A stretch of DNA of 64,000 nt from Nocardioides flavus (ex Wang et al. 2016). Its GTDB lineage: Bacteria > Actinomycetota > Actinomycetes > Propionibacteriales > Nocardioidaceae. The translations under genes were made by a program, and so were the position numbers. Position 1 is the stretch's first letter. Each line of letters begins with the position of its first letter. This document shows, piece after piece, positions 32,184-40,137 of the stretch. The DNA is taken from contig NZ_BNAD01000003.1 in the NCBI RefSeq assembly GCF_014653115.1, positions 248,001 to 312,000 of the forward strand, given 5' to 3'. Under the pieces are notes generated by a model. That model did no database searches, was not told where the DNA came from, and saw nothing but the letters and a program-made list of their open reading frames with translations.

Positions 32184-33541
32184 CGGGTCTCCTCGTCGGG
32201 GGCCGGGGGCTGGGGCTCGGACTGCGTCTGGGGCTGGGTCTGGGGCTGGGAGGTCTGCTGGCTGTGCGGACGGCGGGGCATGTGGAGGCGCACCTCGGTG
32301 CCCTCGCCGGGGGCAGAGCGTACGTCCGCCCGCCCGCCGTGGCGCTGCATCCGGTCGAGGATGCTGCTGCGCACGCCGTGCCGGTCGGTGGCGACGGCGC
32401 CGAGGTCGAAGCCGGCTCCGCGGTCGCGGACGAACACGTCGACGGCGCCGGAGGTGGTCTCGGCGTAGACGTCGGCGCGCTGCGTGCCGGCGTGCTTGGC
32501 GACGTTGACGACGGCCTCGCGTGTGGCGAGGACGACCGGGCGCAGGGACTCGTCGAGGTCGCAGTCGCCCACGGTGACCACGTCGACGACCACCGGGTGC
32601 TGCGACTCGACGTCGGCGGCCATCTCCTTCAGCGCACCGGCGAGCGTGGTCGCGTCGGTGGACTCGGCCTCGAAGAGCCACTGGCGCAGGTCGCGCTCCT
32701 GCGAGCGGGCCAGGCGCGCGACGGTGGTGGCGTCGTGGGCGTTCTTCTGGATCAGCGCGAGGGTCTGGAGGACCGAGTCGTGCAGGTGGGCGGCCATGTC
32801 GGCGCGCTCCTGGGTGCGCACCCGCTCGACCCGCTCGGCGCCGAGGTCGTCGATGAGCCGCTTGGCCCAGGGACCGACGACGATGGCGAGCCCCGCGAGC
32901 CCGAGGAGACCGGCGACCAGGACGGGGACGGCGAAGGTCGCCTGCCCGGCGGCGACGGCGAAGACGATCAGGGCGGTGACGATCAGCCCGAGGCCTGCGG
33001 CGATGCGGCCGTACGCGGCCCAGCCGCCGTTGCCGAAGACCGCGCGGAACGGGTCGATGCTCCCGGACGAGTCGATCCACCGCTCGCGCTGCGCCTCGTC
33101 GGCCTGGCGCCACAGCAGGGCGATGCCGGCGACGCCGAGGACCACCGGCCAGAACAGCACACCCTGGCCGAAGAGGCCCTCCACGCCGAGGACCACGCCG
33201 AAGAACAGGGCACCCAGCGCGATCGCGGGTCCCGCGTCGCGCAGCCGCGAGCGGCGGCCGGGGCGACGGCCGGTGCGGGTCGCGCTCTCCAGCCCGGGCG
33301 CACCCACCTCGAAGCGCTGGTCGGCGGGGAGGAAGACCCACAGCCCGGCGTACAGCATCAGGCCGAAGCCACCGAGGAACGCCGTCGCCACGAAGAAGCC
33401 GCGCACCCACAGCACCGGCAGCGCGAGGTGCCGGGCCAGCCCCGCGGCGACACCGCCCGCGATGGGCGCACCGAGGTCGCGGTAGGCGCGACGCGGCGTG
33501 CCGGGACGCACCGGACGGGAGGGGGCGGAGGGCTGGCTCAT
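32180..33541 (-). CDS. PspC-domain histidine kinase
   Basis: A 453-residue membrane sensor kinase. An N-terminal PspC domain (about 15-75) is followed by four or more further helices to residue 225. The HisKA_3 helix carries the phosphorylated His254 in AHLHDSVLQTL. The HATPase part has REAVVNVAKHAG and DRGAGFDLGAV. The tail is low-complexity Gln/Pro. GGAGG precedes the ATG at 33541. The layout matches EsrS of Corynebacterium glutamicum and its actinobacterial relatives, which sense envelope damage. Confidence 0.93.
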   Translation of the reverse strand: MSQPSAPSRPVRPGTPRRAYRDLGAPIAGGVAAGLARHLALPVLWVRGFFVATAFLGGFGLMLYAGLWVFLPADQRFEVGAPGLESATRTGRRPGRRSRLRDAGPAIALGALFFGVVLGVEGLFGQGVLFWPVVLGVAGIALLWRQADEAQRERWIDSSGSIDPFRAVFGNGGWAAYGRIAAGLGLIVTALIVFAVAAGQATFAVPVLVAGLLGLAGLAIVVGPWAKRLIDDLGAERVERVRTQERADMAAHLHDSVLQTLALIQKNAHDATTVARLARSQERDLRQWLFEAESTDATTLAGALKEMAADVESQHPVVVDVVTVGDCDLDESLRPVVLATREAVVNVAKHAGTQRADVYAETTSGAVDVFVRDRGAGFDLGAVATDRHGVRSSILDRMQRHGGRADVRSAPGEGTEVRLHMPRRPHSQQTSQPQTQPQTQSEPQPPAPDEETR

Positions 33542-33571
33542 CGTGCCTCCATCGTCGCAGGGTCGCCGGTC

Positions 33572-33657
33572 CGCGACCATGAGGACTGACCCCGAGGAGA
33601 CCCTGAGCCCTCCCTCGCCCACGTGCCGAAGGATCAGGGCTCTCCCCGATGGTCGCG
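33572..33657. promoter_or_regulatory. Spaced inverted repeat between the kinase and PspC genes
   Basis: CGCGACCAT (33572-33580) and ATGGTCGCG (33649-33657) are perfect inverted copies flanking the divergent promoter region. CCCTGA (33601-33606) and TCAGGG (33634-33639) form a second pair between them. They are candidate response-regulator sites. Confidence 0.35.
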
Positions 33658-33684
33658 ACGCCCGCGGCCGAGGAGAGTGGAGCC

Positions 33685-34905
33685 ATGGACAACGCCAGTC
33701 ACACCACCGACGCCGAGCAGCCCGCGCCCGGCGGCCAGCCGCCGTCGGGTCCTCGGGTCACCCGTGAGGAGATGAAGGACCTCGGCCGCCTGCGCCGCAG
33801 CGTCACCGACCGTCACGTCGCGGGTGTGGCCGGCGGCATCGCGCGGCACCTCGACATCGACCCCATCATCGTGCGGGTGGCGCTGGTGGTCGCCGTGTTC
33901 TTCGGCGGCGCCGGCCTGCTGCTCTACGTGGCCGGCTGGATCCTGGTGCCCGAGGAGGGCACGGACGACGAGCCGCTCGGTCTCGACCGTCGCAGCCGCA
34001 CGATCGCCCTGGCCGGCGTGGGCGTGCTCGCCCTGGTCGCGGCCCTCGGCGACTGGGCGGGCGCGTTCTGGTTCCCGTGGCCGCTGGCGATCCTGGCTGC
34101 GCTGGCCGTGTGGTTCCTGCACCGCCAGGGCTCGGGCCAGGGCCCGGACGCCGGCGGCGCGTCGGCTGCCGCTCCGTACGGGGACCCGTACGCCGAGCCC
34201 TACGGGACCGACACCTTCCATGACCCGGGCGTCGCGGCGTACGGTCCGCCGGCCGGGACGGGCGGCTGGGACGCGTACTCGCGCTCACGCCTCCCGCGGA
34301 ACCCCCGCAAGCGCGGGCCGATCCTCTTCTTCTTCACCGTCGCCCTGATCGCGCTGGCCGAGGGCGTCCTCGGCGTCGTCGACGTCGCCGGCGCCGACGT
34401 GGCGGACAGCGCCTATCCCGCGCTCGCGCTCGGCATCACCGCGGCGATGCTGGTGGTCGGCTCCGTGTGGGGCCGCGCCGGCGGGCTGATCGCGCTGGGC
34501 CTGGTCGCCGCGCTCGCCACGGCCGCCGCCACCGCCGGCAGCCGCGTGGGCGAGAAGGACCGCTACTTCACCCCGACCAGTGCCGGCGAGGTCCGCGAGA
34601 CGTACGAGTTCAGCGGCGGTCGCTTCACCCTGGACCTCTCCGGCGTCTCGGACCTCGACTCCCTCGACGGGCGCGAGGTGTCCGTCGACGGCGTCGGCGG
34701 GCAGGTCGAGGTGGTCGTCCCCGACGGCATGGACGTCTCCGTGCAGGCACAGGTCGTGGGCGGTGACGTCCAGCTCTTCGACCGGCGGGCCGACGGCTTC
34801 GACGTCACCCTGCAGAACTCCCTCGACGGCGGGGACGACGTCCCCGACCTGTCCATCGACATCGACCTGGTCGCTGGCCAGGTCGTCGTCCGCGAAGCGG
34901 CCTGA
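33685..34905 (+). CDS. PspC and LiaF-like membrane protein
   Basis: A 406-residue protein. The PspC domain (about 34-95) contains VTDRHVAGVAGGIARHLDIDP and a helix VFFGGAGLLLYVAGWILVPEE. More membrane segments follow, then a C-terminal beta-rich region (about 300-406) with GGQVEVVVPDGMDVSVQAQVVGG, resembling the LiaF/toastrack domain. It faces the kinase-regulator pair like EsrI, the inhibitory partner in EsrISR. An inhibitor role here is inferred. GAGGAG precedes the ATG. Confidence 0.88.
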   Translation: MDNASHTTDAEQPAPGGQPPSGPRVTREEMKDLGRLRRSVTDRHVAGVAGGIARHLDIDPIIVRVALVVAVFFGGAGLLLYVAGWILVPEEGTDDEPLGLDRRSRTIALAGVGVLALVAALGDWAGAFWFPWPLAILAALAVWFLHRQGSGQGPDAGGASAAAPYGDPYAEPYGTDTFHDPGVAAYGPPAGTGGWDAYSRSRLPRNPRKRGPILFFFTVALIALAEGVLGVVDVAGADVADSAYPALALGITAAMLVVGSVWGRAGGLIALGLVAALATAAATAGSRVGEKDRYFTPTSAGEVRETYEFSGGRFTLDLSGVSDLDSLDGREVSVDGVGGQVEVVVPDGMDVSVQAQVVGGDVQLFDRRADGFDVTLQNSLDGGDDVPDLSIDIDLVAGQVVVREAA

Positions 34906-34917
34906 GGAGCGAGCGAG

Positions 34918-35214
34918 ATGAGCGCAGACATGAGTGGGAACAGCAGCCACGACACGGACCTGTACGGCTACGACGAGCCGATGGTCGGTCCGCTCGACGC
35001 CCCGGAGCGACCGAGCGGGTTCCACCCGGTCAACATCGGCCACCTCGTGATGGGGGTCGCCTTCGCCGGCATGGTGCTGGTGTGGGCGCTCGTCCAGGGC
35101 GACGTCGTCGAGACCTCCGAGCTCGACTGGCTGCTGCCGATCCCGTGGCTGCTCGCCGGTGCCGCAGGCCTCGCCGCGACCGTGTGGGGCTCGCGCCGCT
35201 CGTCGCGACCGTGA
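34918..35214 (+). CDS. Small two-helix membrane protein
   Basis: A 98-residue protein with a polar N-terminus of about 38 residues and two hydrophobic segments (HLVMGVAFAGMVLVWALV and LLPIPWLLAGAAGLAATVW). It starts 13 bases after the PspC gene and is probably cotranscribed, so it may belong to the same envelope-stress response. The ATG at 34930 is an alternative start. I recognise no named family. Confidence 0.7.
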   Translation: MSADMSGNSSHDTDLYGYDEPMVGPLDAPERPSGFHPVNIGHLVMGVAFAGMVLVWALVQGDVVETSELDWLLPIPWLLAGAAGLAATVWGSRRSSRP

Positions 35215-35217
35215 GCC

Positions 35218-36906
35218 TCAGGCCAGCGAGCGGGCCGGCAGCGCGAACCAGCGCAGGTCGTCGAAGTCCCGGTCGAGGTGGGCCGGGTCCGACCAGTCGG
35301 GCGGCGACGCGGCGGCCATGATCGCGCGGCCCCCGTCGAGGTGCTCGCGGAGCACCGAGGCGGGGGCCGTCTGCGTGTGCGCCGGCCACGTCATGGTCCC
35401 GTCGTCGGCGTAGGTGACGTCGGCCAGGCGCATCGGCGGCTCGACCGGCCCGGTGCGGTGGTGCCACAGCCCGGTGAGCGGGTCGAAGCGGTAGTCGCCG
35501 AGCAGCCGCCAGCCCTCGCGCGCGACGAGGCGCACGGTCTCCACGACGTAGGTGAAGACCTCCTCGTCGACGAAGTAGTTGAAGTTGACCCGCACCCACC
35601 CGGGCTTGATCCCCTCGCAGCCACCCGCGATCTGGGCCTCGAACTGGTGGCTGCGGTCGAGGTCGATGTCGAGCAGCCGGTGGCCGTAGGGACCGGCGCA
35701 CGAGCAGCCGCCGCGCGTCTGGATGCCGAAGAGGTCGTTGAGCAGCGCGACCACGAAGTTGTGGTGGAGGTAGGTCCCGTCGGGGGCCCGGACGACGAAG
35801 GACACGATGGAGAGCCGCTGGGCGTCGAGGTTGCCGAGGATCTGGATCGTGGGCTCCGCGACCCACGCGGCGACCGCGCGGCGCAGCAGCTCCTCCTCGT
35901 GGGCCTGGATGGTCTCCACCCCGACGGCCTCCTTGAGCTGGAAGACCAGGCCCGCCCGGATCGACTCGACGATCGCGGGGGTGCCACCCTCCTCCCGGTG
36001 CGCGGGGTCGTCGAGGTAGCGGTGCTCGGTCGGGTTGACGTACATGACCGTGCCGCCGCCCGGCACGACCGGCACCCGGTTGGTCAGCAGCTCGCGGCGC
36101 ACCACCAGCACGCCCGGCGTGCCCGGGCCGCCGATGAACTTGTGCGGCGAGATGAAGACAGCGTCCTTGCGCGAGCCGCCGGGGCCGTACATCTCGATGT
36201 CGACGTACGGCGCGCAGGCGGCGAAGTCCCAGAAGCTCAGCGCGCCGTGCTCGTGGAGCAGGTCGGCGACGCCCTCGGTGTCGGTGACGATGCCGGTGAC
36301 GTTGGAGGCGGCCGAGAACGAGCCGATCTTCAACGGCCTGTCGGCGTGGCGCTCGAGCTCCTCGCGCAGGTGGTCGAGGGAGACATGGCCGTCGGCGTCC
36401 TCGTGGATGGTCACGACGTCGGCGATGGTCTCGCGCCAGCTGACCTCGTTGGAGTGGTGCTCGAAGGGGCCGATGAACACCACCGGCCGCTGGTCGGCGG
36501 GGATGGCGTCGCTGAGGTGGTGGCGGTCCTCGAGCACGCACGGGATGCGCAGGCCGAGGATGCCGATCAGCTTGTCGATCGCCGCGGTGCTGCCGGAGCC
36601 GCAGAAGATCACGACCGTCTCGTCGTCGCCGCCGACCGCGTCGCGGATGATCCGCCGGGCGTCCTCGCGCAGCCGGGTGGTCTGCAGCCCGGTGCCGCTG
36701 GCCTCGGTGTGGGTGTTGGCGTAGGCGGGCAGGACCTCGCTCCGGATGAAGTCTTCGATGAAGGTGAGGCTGCGCCCCGAGGCGGTGTAGTCGGCGTAGG
36801 TCACCCGGCGCGGGCCGTAGGGGCCCTGCATCACCTGGTCGTCGCCGATGACTGACGCGCGGATGCGCTCGAGCAGGGCGGTGGAGCTGGCCGGGTCGCG
36901 CGTCAC
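35218..36906 (-). CDS. Class V PLP-dependent aminotransferase
   Basis: A 562-residue member of the class V fold, related to cysteine desulfurases. PLP would attach to Lys256 in SPHKFIGGPGTPG, and SFWDFAACAPY precedes it with the ring-stacking Asp. RGGCSCAGPYGH (Cys401, Cys403) lies where desulfurases have their mobile cysteine loop. It is about 150 residues longer than SufS, with an extra C-terminal region. Substrate is unknown. The GTG start has TAGGCT six bases upstream. Confidence 0.85.
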   Translation of the reverse strand: MTRDPASSTALLERIRASVIGDDQVMQGPYGPRRVTYADYTASGRSLTFIEDFIRSEVLPAYANTHTEASGTGLQTTRLREDARRIIRDAVGGDDETVVIFCGSGSTAAIDKLIGILGLRIPCVLEDRHHLSDAIPADQRPVVFIGPFEHHSNEVSWRETIADVVTIHEDADGHVSLDHLREELERHADRPLKIGSFSAASNVTGIVTDTEGVADLLHEHGALSFWDFAACAPYVDIEMYGPGGSRKDAVFISPHKFIGGPGTPGVLVVRRELLTNRVPVVPGGGTVMYVNPTEHRYLDDPAHREEGGTPAIVESIRAGLVFQLKEAVGVETIQAHEEELLRRAVAAWVAEPTIQILGNLDAQRLSIVSFVVRAPDGTYLHHNFVVALLNDLFGIQTRGGCSCAGPYGHRLLDIDLDRSHQFEAQIAGGCEGIKPGWVRVNFNYFVDEEVFTYVVETVRLVAREGWRLLGDYRFDPLTGLWHHRTGPVEPPMRLADVTYADDGTMTWPAHTQTAPASVLREHLDGGRAIMAAASPPDWSDPAHLDRDFDDLRWFALPARSLA

Positions 36907-36912
36907 GACCCG

Positions 36913-36918
36913 AGCCTA
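36913..36918 (-). promoter_or_regulatory. Probable -10 hexamer of the class V aminotransferase gene
   Basis: TAGGCT on the minus strand, six bases before the GTG. No ribosome site is visible, consistent with a leaderless message. Confidence 0.4.
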
Positions 36919-36939
36919 CGCCCGCCCTGCTCCGCGTCG

Positions 36940-38007
36940 TCAGCGCGCGTCGAGGACCCCCGCGACCACGTCCGGGTGGTCGCTGAAGATGCCGTCGACG
37001 CCCGCGTCGAGGAACGCGCGGGCCTCCGCGGCGAGGTCGCCCGGGGCATCGGGGTCGGCGCCGACCTTGAACCGGGAGTCCATGAACTGGTTCTCCAGGC
37101 GCATCGTCCACACGTGCACGACCAGGCCCGCGTCGTGGGCGTCGGCGACGACGGCGGTCGGCTCGGTGGCACCGCGGGGCAGGACCACGAACTTGTTGGC
37201 GCCGAGGCCGTCGGCGTAGGTCGCGACCTCGGCGAGGCCGGCGGGCGTGAGCATCGAGGCGTACGTCGTGCCCGGACGGTCGAAGGGGCCGCCGCTCGCG
37301 TCGACGAGCTGCGCGAGCGGGACGTCGACCATCGTGTCGAGCTCGCGCAGGTTGGTGACCTCGAAGGACTGGATGATCACCGGGTCGTCGGCGTCGTCCC
37401 ACTTGCGCTTGCGCAGGGCAGCGACCAGCGGCTCCTCCAGCGACAGCCCGATGGAGTCGAAGTAGGTCGGGTGCTTGGTCTCGGGGTAGACCCCGACGCC
37501 CGCACGGCGGGCCAGCCTGATGACCTGGTCCAGGGTCGGGATGCGCTCCTGGCCGTCGTACGCGGTGTTGTCGGGACGCACCTGCGGCAGCCGCTCCTTC
37601 GCGCGGAGCGTGCGCAGCTCGCGGTAGGTGAAGTCCTCGGTGAACCAACCGGTCACGGCGCGACCGTCGATGACCTTGGTGGTGCGGCGGTCGGCGAACT
37701 CGGGGTGGTCGGCGACGTCGGTGGTGCCGCTGATCTCGTTCTCGTGGCGGGCGACCAGGACGCCGTCCCTGGTCGAGACCAGGTCGGGCTCGATGTAGTC
37801 GGCCCCCTGCTCGATGGCGAGCTCATATGCGGCGAGGGTGTGCTCGGGCCGGTAGCCGGACGCGCCACGGTGGCCGATCAGTACGGGCTCGACGAGAGGT
37901 GCCTCGGTGACGTCGGCGGGAGAGGCGGTCGCGGACGCCGAGACGGAGGTGAGGGCGGCGGCGAGCGCCAGGACGAGGGTGGCCGCAGGGGCCTTCCGAG
38001 AGGTCAT
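36940..38007 (-). CDS. Secreted glycerophosphodiester phosphodiesterase
   Basis: A 355-residue enzyme with a signal peptide (cleavage near ASATA, residue 28) that hydrolyses glycerophosphodiesters to glycerol-3-phosphate and an alcohol. The GDPD core has IGHRGASGYRPEHTLAAY, the metal ligands in DYIEPDLV and VARHENE, and the C-terminal GVDGIFSDHPD. It is followed 63 bases upstream by an unexported paralogue. The pair could process lipid head groups or teichoic-acid fragments outside and inside the cell. Confidence 0.93.
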   Translation of the reverse strand: MTSRKAPAATLVLALAAALTSVSASATASPADVTEAPLVEPVLIGHRGASGYRPEHTLAAYELAIEQGADYIEPDLVSTRDGVLVARHENEISGTTDVADHPEFADRRTTKVIDGRAVTGWFTEDFTYRELRTLRAKERLPQVRPDNTAYDGQERIPTLDQVIRLARRAGVGVYPETKHPTYFDSIGLSLEEPLVAALRKRKWDDADDPVIIQSFEVTNLRELDTMVDVPLAQLVDASGGPFDRPGTTYASMLTPAGLAEVATYADGLGANKFVVLPRGATEPTAVVADAHDAGLVVHVWTMRLENQFMDSRFKVGADPDAPGDLAAEARAFLDAGVDGIFSDHPDVVAGVLDAR

Positions 38008-38070
38008 GCCGCGAGCCAACCGGGCCCAGGAGGCGCCGGGCGGACGTTGCGGTGAACGCGTCGTGACGGC

Positions 38071-39093
38071 TCAGCGACCGAGGACCGCGGGGCCCCCGCG
38101 GACTGCCGCGAGCGCCGCCTCCGGGTGGTCGGTGATGACGCCGTCGACCCCGGCGTCGAGCAGGGCTTCCACCTCGCCCGCCATGTCGCCGAGGGCGTCG
38201 GGGGCGTCGCCGCGACGCAGGTTGGTGGGCAGGTATCGGTTCTCACCCCTCACCGTCCAGACGTGCACGGTGAGCCCGCGGCGGTGGGCGTCGCGCACGA
38301 GGGTCGAGGGCGTGCCGATGGCGCCGTACGGGTCACGTGGCAGCACGAGCGACCGGTGCGCGCCGATGCCGTCGGCGTAGTCGTCGATGCGGTCGAGGTC
38401 CTCGGGGCTCACGCGCTCGCCGGCCCCGAGGAGCTGCACGACGGGCAGCCGGGTGCGGGCCGCGAGCCGGCGCAGGACCGGCGCCTCGAAGGCCATCAGC
38501 GTCACCCGCGCCCACGGGTGGTCGAGGCCGTGGCGGGCGAGGTCGCGCAGCAGCGGCACGTCGAGCGGCAGCCCGGCCGCGTCGTGGTGGGCGGCGTGCT
38601 TGAGCTCGAGCATCACGCCGACGGGCCGGCCCCGCCGTGCCGACTCCGTGGCCACCATCGCCAGCACCTCGTCGAGCGTCGGCACGCCCTCGGCCCCGTC
38701 GTACGCCGCGCTGGCCGGGCGGGTGGCCGGCATCCGCTCGCGGGCGGTGAGGGTCGTGAGCTCGGTCAGTGTGAGGTCCTGGGCGAACCAGCCCTGCTGC
38801 GCGACCCCGTCGACCACGACGGTCCGCCGCAGGTGGGCCAGGTCGGGGCGCCGCGCGACGTCGGTGGTGGCGCCGAGCTCCAGGTCGTGACGGGCGACGA
38901 GGACGCCGTCCTTGGTCGAGACGAGGTCGAGCTCGATGTCGTCGGCGCCCATCCGGATGGCGGTCCGGTAGGCGTCGAGGGTGTGCTCGGGACGGTGCCC
39001 GCTGGCGCCGCGGTGCGCGACCACGGCGGGCGAGAGGACCAACGACGAGGTCCTGCGGTGCACACCCGGAACAGCCTCGCGGGTCACCGTCAT
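38071..39093 (-). CDS. Glycerophosphodiester phosphodiesterase without signal peptide
   Basis: A 340-residue GDPD paralogue of the following gene. HRGASGHRPEHTLDAY, DDIELDLVSTKDGVLVARHD and GVDGVITDHPE are all present, so catalysis looks intact. The N-terminus MTVTREAVPGVHRRTSS has no hydrophobic core, so it is probably cytoplasmic. The high similarity of the motif blocks and the tandem arrangement suggest local duplication followed by gain or loss of the signal peptide. Confidence 0.9.
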   Translation of the reverse strand: MTVTREAVPGVHRRTSSLVLSPAVVAHRGASGHRPEHTLDAYRTAIRMGADDIELDLVSTKDGVLVARHDLELGATTDVARRPDLAHLRRTVVVDGVAQQGWFAQDLTLTELTTLTARERMPATRPASAAYDGAEGVPTLDEVLAMVATESARRGRPVGVMLELKHAAHHDAAGLPLDVPLLRDLARHGLDHPWARVTLMAFEAPVLRRLAARTRLPVVQLLGAGERVSPEDLDRIDDYADGIGAHRSLVLPRDPYGAIGTPSTLVRDAHRRGLTVHVWTVRGENRYLPTNLRRGDAPDALGDMAGEVEALLDAGVDGVITDHPEAALAAVRGGPAVLGR

Positions 39094-39152
39094 GCCACCA
39101 CCGTGACCGGCCCGCGGGACCGGGCGGTGGTCGCGGGGTGTCGTCGGGATGA

Positions 39153-39713
39153 ATGACGCATGATGACCGCGTGACGCTGCCCTCGTTCCCCACGCTCGAG
39201 TCCCTGCCCGCCGCCGAGCACCCGTCCCTCGTGGCGCCGCCCGTCGCCGTGGCGCTCGCCGGCTGGCCGGACGCCGCGGAGGTGGCCGTGGTCGAGATCG
39301 ACGCCGACCTCGCCGACACCGCGGCGATGAGCCAGGCGTACGAGATCCCGATGACGGCGAGCGGCAACTGCGTCGTCGTCGCGGGCTCGCGCGCCGGCGA
39401 CGAGCGGATCGCCGCCTGTGTCGTGCGGGCCGACACCCGCGCCGACGTCAACACGCTCGTGCGCAGGATGCTCGACGTGCGCAAGGCGTCGTTCCTGCCG
39501 ATGGACCGGGCCGTCGAGGAGACCGGGATGGAGCACGGTGGCATCACACCGCTGGGCCTCCCCGAGGGATGGCGCGTCCTGGTGCACGAGGCGCTCCTCG
39601 ACGAGCCGGTCGTCGTGCTCGGCAGCGGCGTGCGCAGCTCCAAGCTGCTGGTCCCGGGGCGGCTGCTCGCCCGGCTGCCCGGCGCCGAGGTGGTGCCGGG
39701 CCTGGGTCGCTGA
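39153..39713 (+). CDS. YbaK/EbsC-type aminoacyl-tRNA deacylase domain protein
   Basis: A 186-residue protein. Its second half (ASGNCVVVAGSRAG through VLGSGVRSSKLLVPGRLLA) fits the YbaK/ProX editing fold, which removes wrong amino acids from tRNA, most often from tRNA-Pro. The usual Lys seems to be in VRKASF, and GGITPLG is family-typical. ATG 39153 is used. A GTG at 39171 is also possible, and neither has a clear ribosome site. It converges with the small lipoprotein gene. Confidence 0.8.
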   Translation: MTHDDRVTLPSFPTLESLPAAEHPSLVAPPVAVALAGWPDAAEVAVVEIDADLADTAAMSQAYEIPMTASGNCVVVAGSRAGDERIAACVVRADTRADVNTLVRRMLDVRKASFLPMDRAVEETGMEHGGITPLGLPEGWRVLVHEALLDEPVVVLGSGVRSSKLLVPGRLLARLPGAEVVPGLGR

Positions 39714-39719
39714 GACCGC

Positions 39720-39986
39720 TCACCGGCGCGGGTCCGCCTCGTCGTCGAACCGCATCCGGTTCCGGGTGCCGGGCCGCACCGGCGCGACGCCGGGGCAGGG
39801 AGTGACGGCGGCACGCGTGTTGCAGGCCGGCTCGTAGTGGCGAGGCGTCGGTTCGGGCACCTCGACCTTGATCTGCTGGGCGGGGGCCGGCACCTCGGTG
39901 CCGCAGGCGCTCACCGTGCCGACGGTCGCGATGGCGGCGGCGGCCGCCCAGACGCTCACGGTCCTGGGGATGTCCTGGATGTTCAT
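39720..39986 (-). CDS. Small predicted lipoprotein left of the SARP gene
   Basis: An 88-residue protein with an Ala-rich hydrophobic segment ending in the lipobox VSAC (Cys28). The mature part is short and Pro-rich, with two further cysteines (ACNT and PCPG) and PGTR near the end. GAGAGGAC precedes the ATG. Its leader shares several blocks with that of the exported protein at 44548, and both genes face 11-base-phased repeats. No database family is recognised. It may be an output or ligand of the SARP-STAND-WD40 system, which is inference. Confidence 0.65.
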   Translation of the reverse strand: MNIQDIPRTVSVWAAAAAIATVGTVSACGTEVPAPAQQIKVEVPEPTPRHYEPACNTRAAVTPCPGVAPVRPGTRNRMRFDDEADPRR

Positions 39987-40054
39987 GGTCGTGTCCTCTC
40001 TGGAGCGGGTGGTCCGTGCCGGACGGACGTCCGACCCCACGAGGTTCGGCCGAG

Positions 40055-40095
40055 GCGGTATCCGACCGCACCGGCGGCGGTATCGGTGCGGTATC
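40055..40095. promoter_or_regulatory. Phased direct repeats between the small lipoprotein and SARP genes
   Basis: GCGGTATC occurs at 40055, 40077 and 40088, i.e. spaced 22 and 11 bases. ACCGCACCG (40065-40073) and CGGTGCGGT (40084-40092) are also inverted copies. SARP regulators bind direct repeats on an 11- or 22-base pitch, so this is a strong candidate for autoregulation and control of the divergent gene. Confidence 0.65.
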
Positions 40096-40137
40096 CGCCC
40101 CGTTGACGGCGTCGCGGACCGGGCGCACCGTGGTGAG

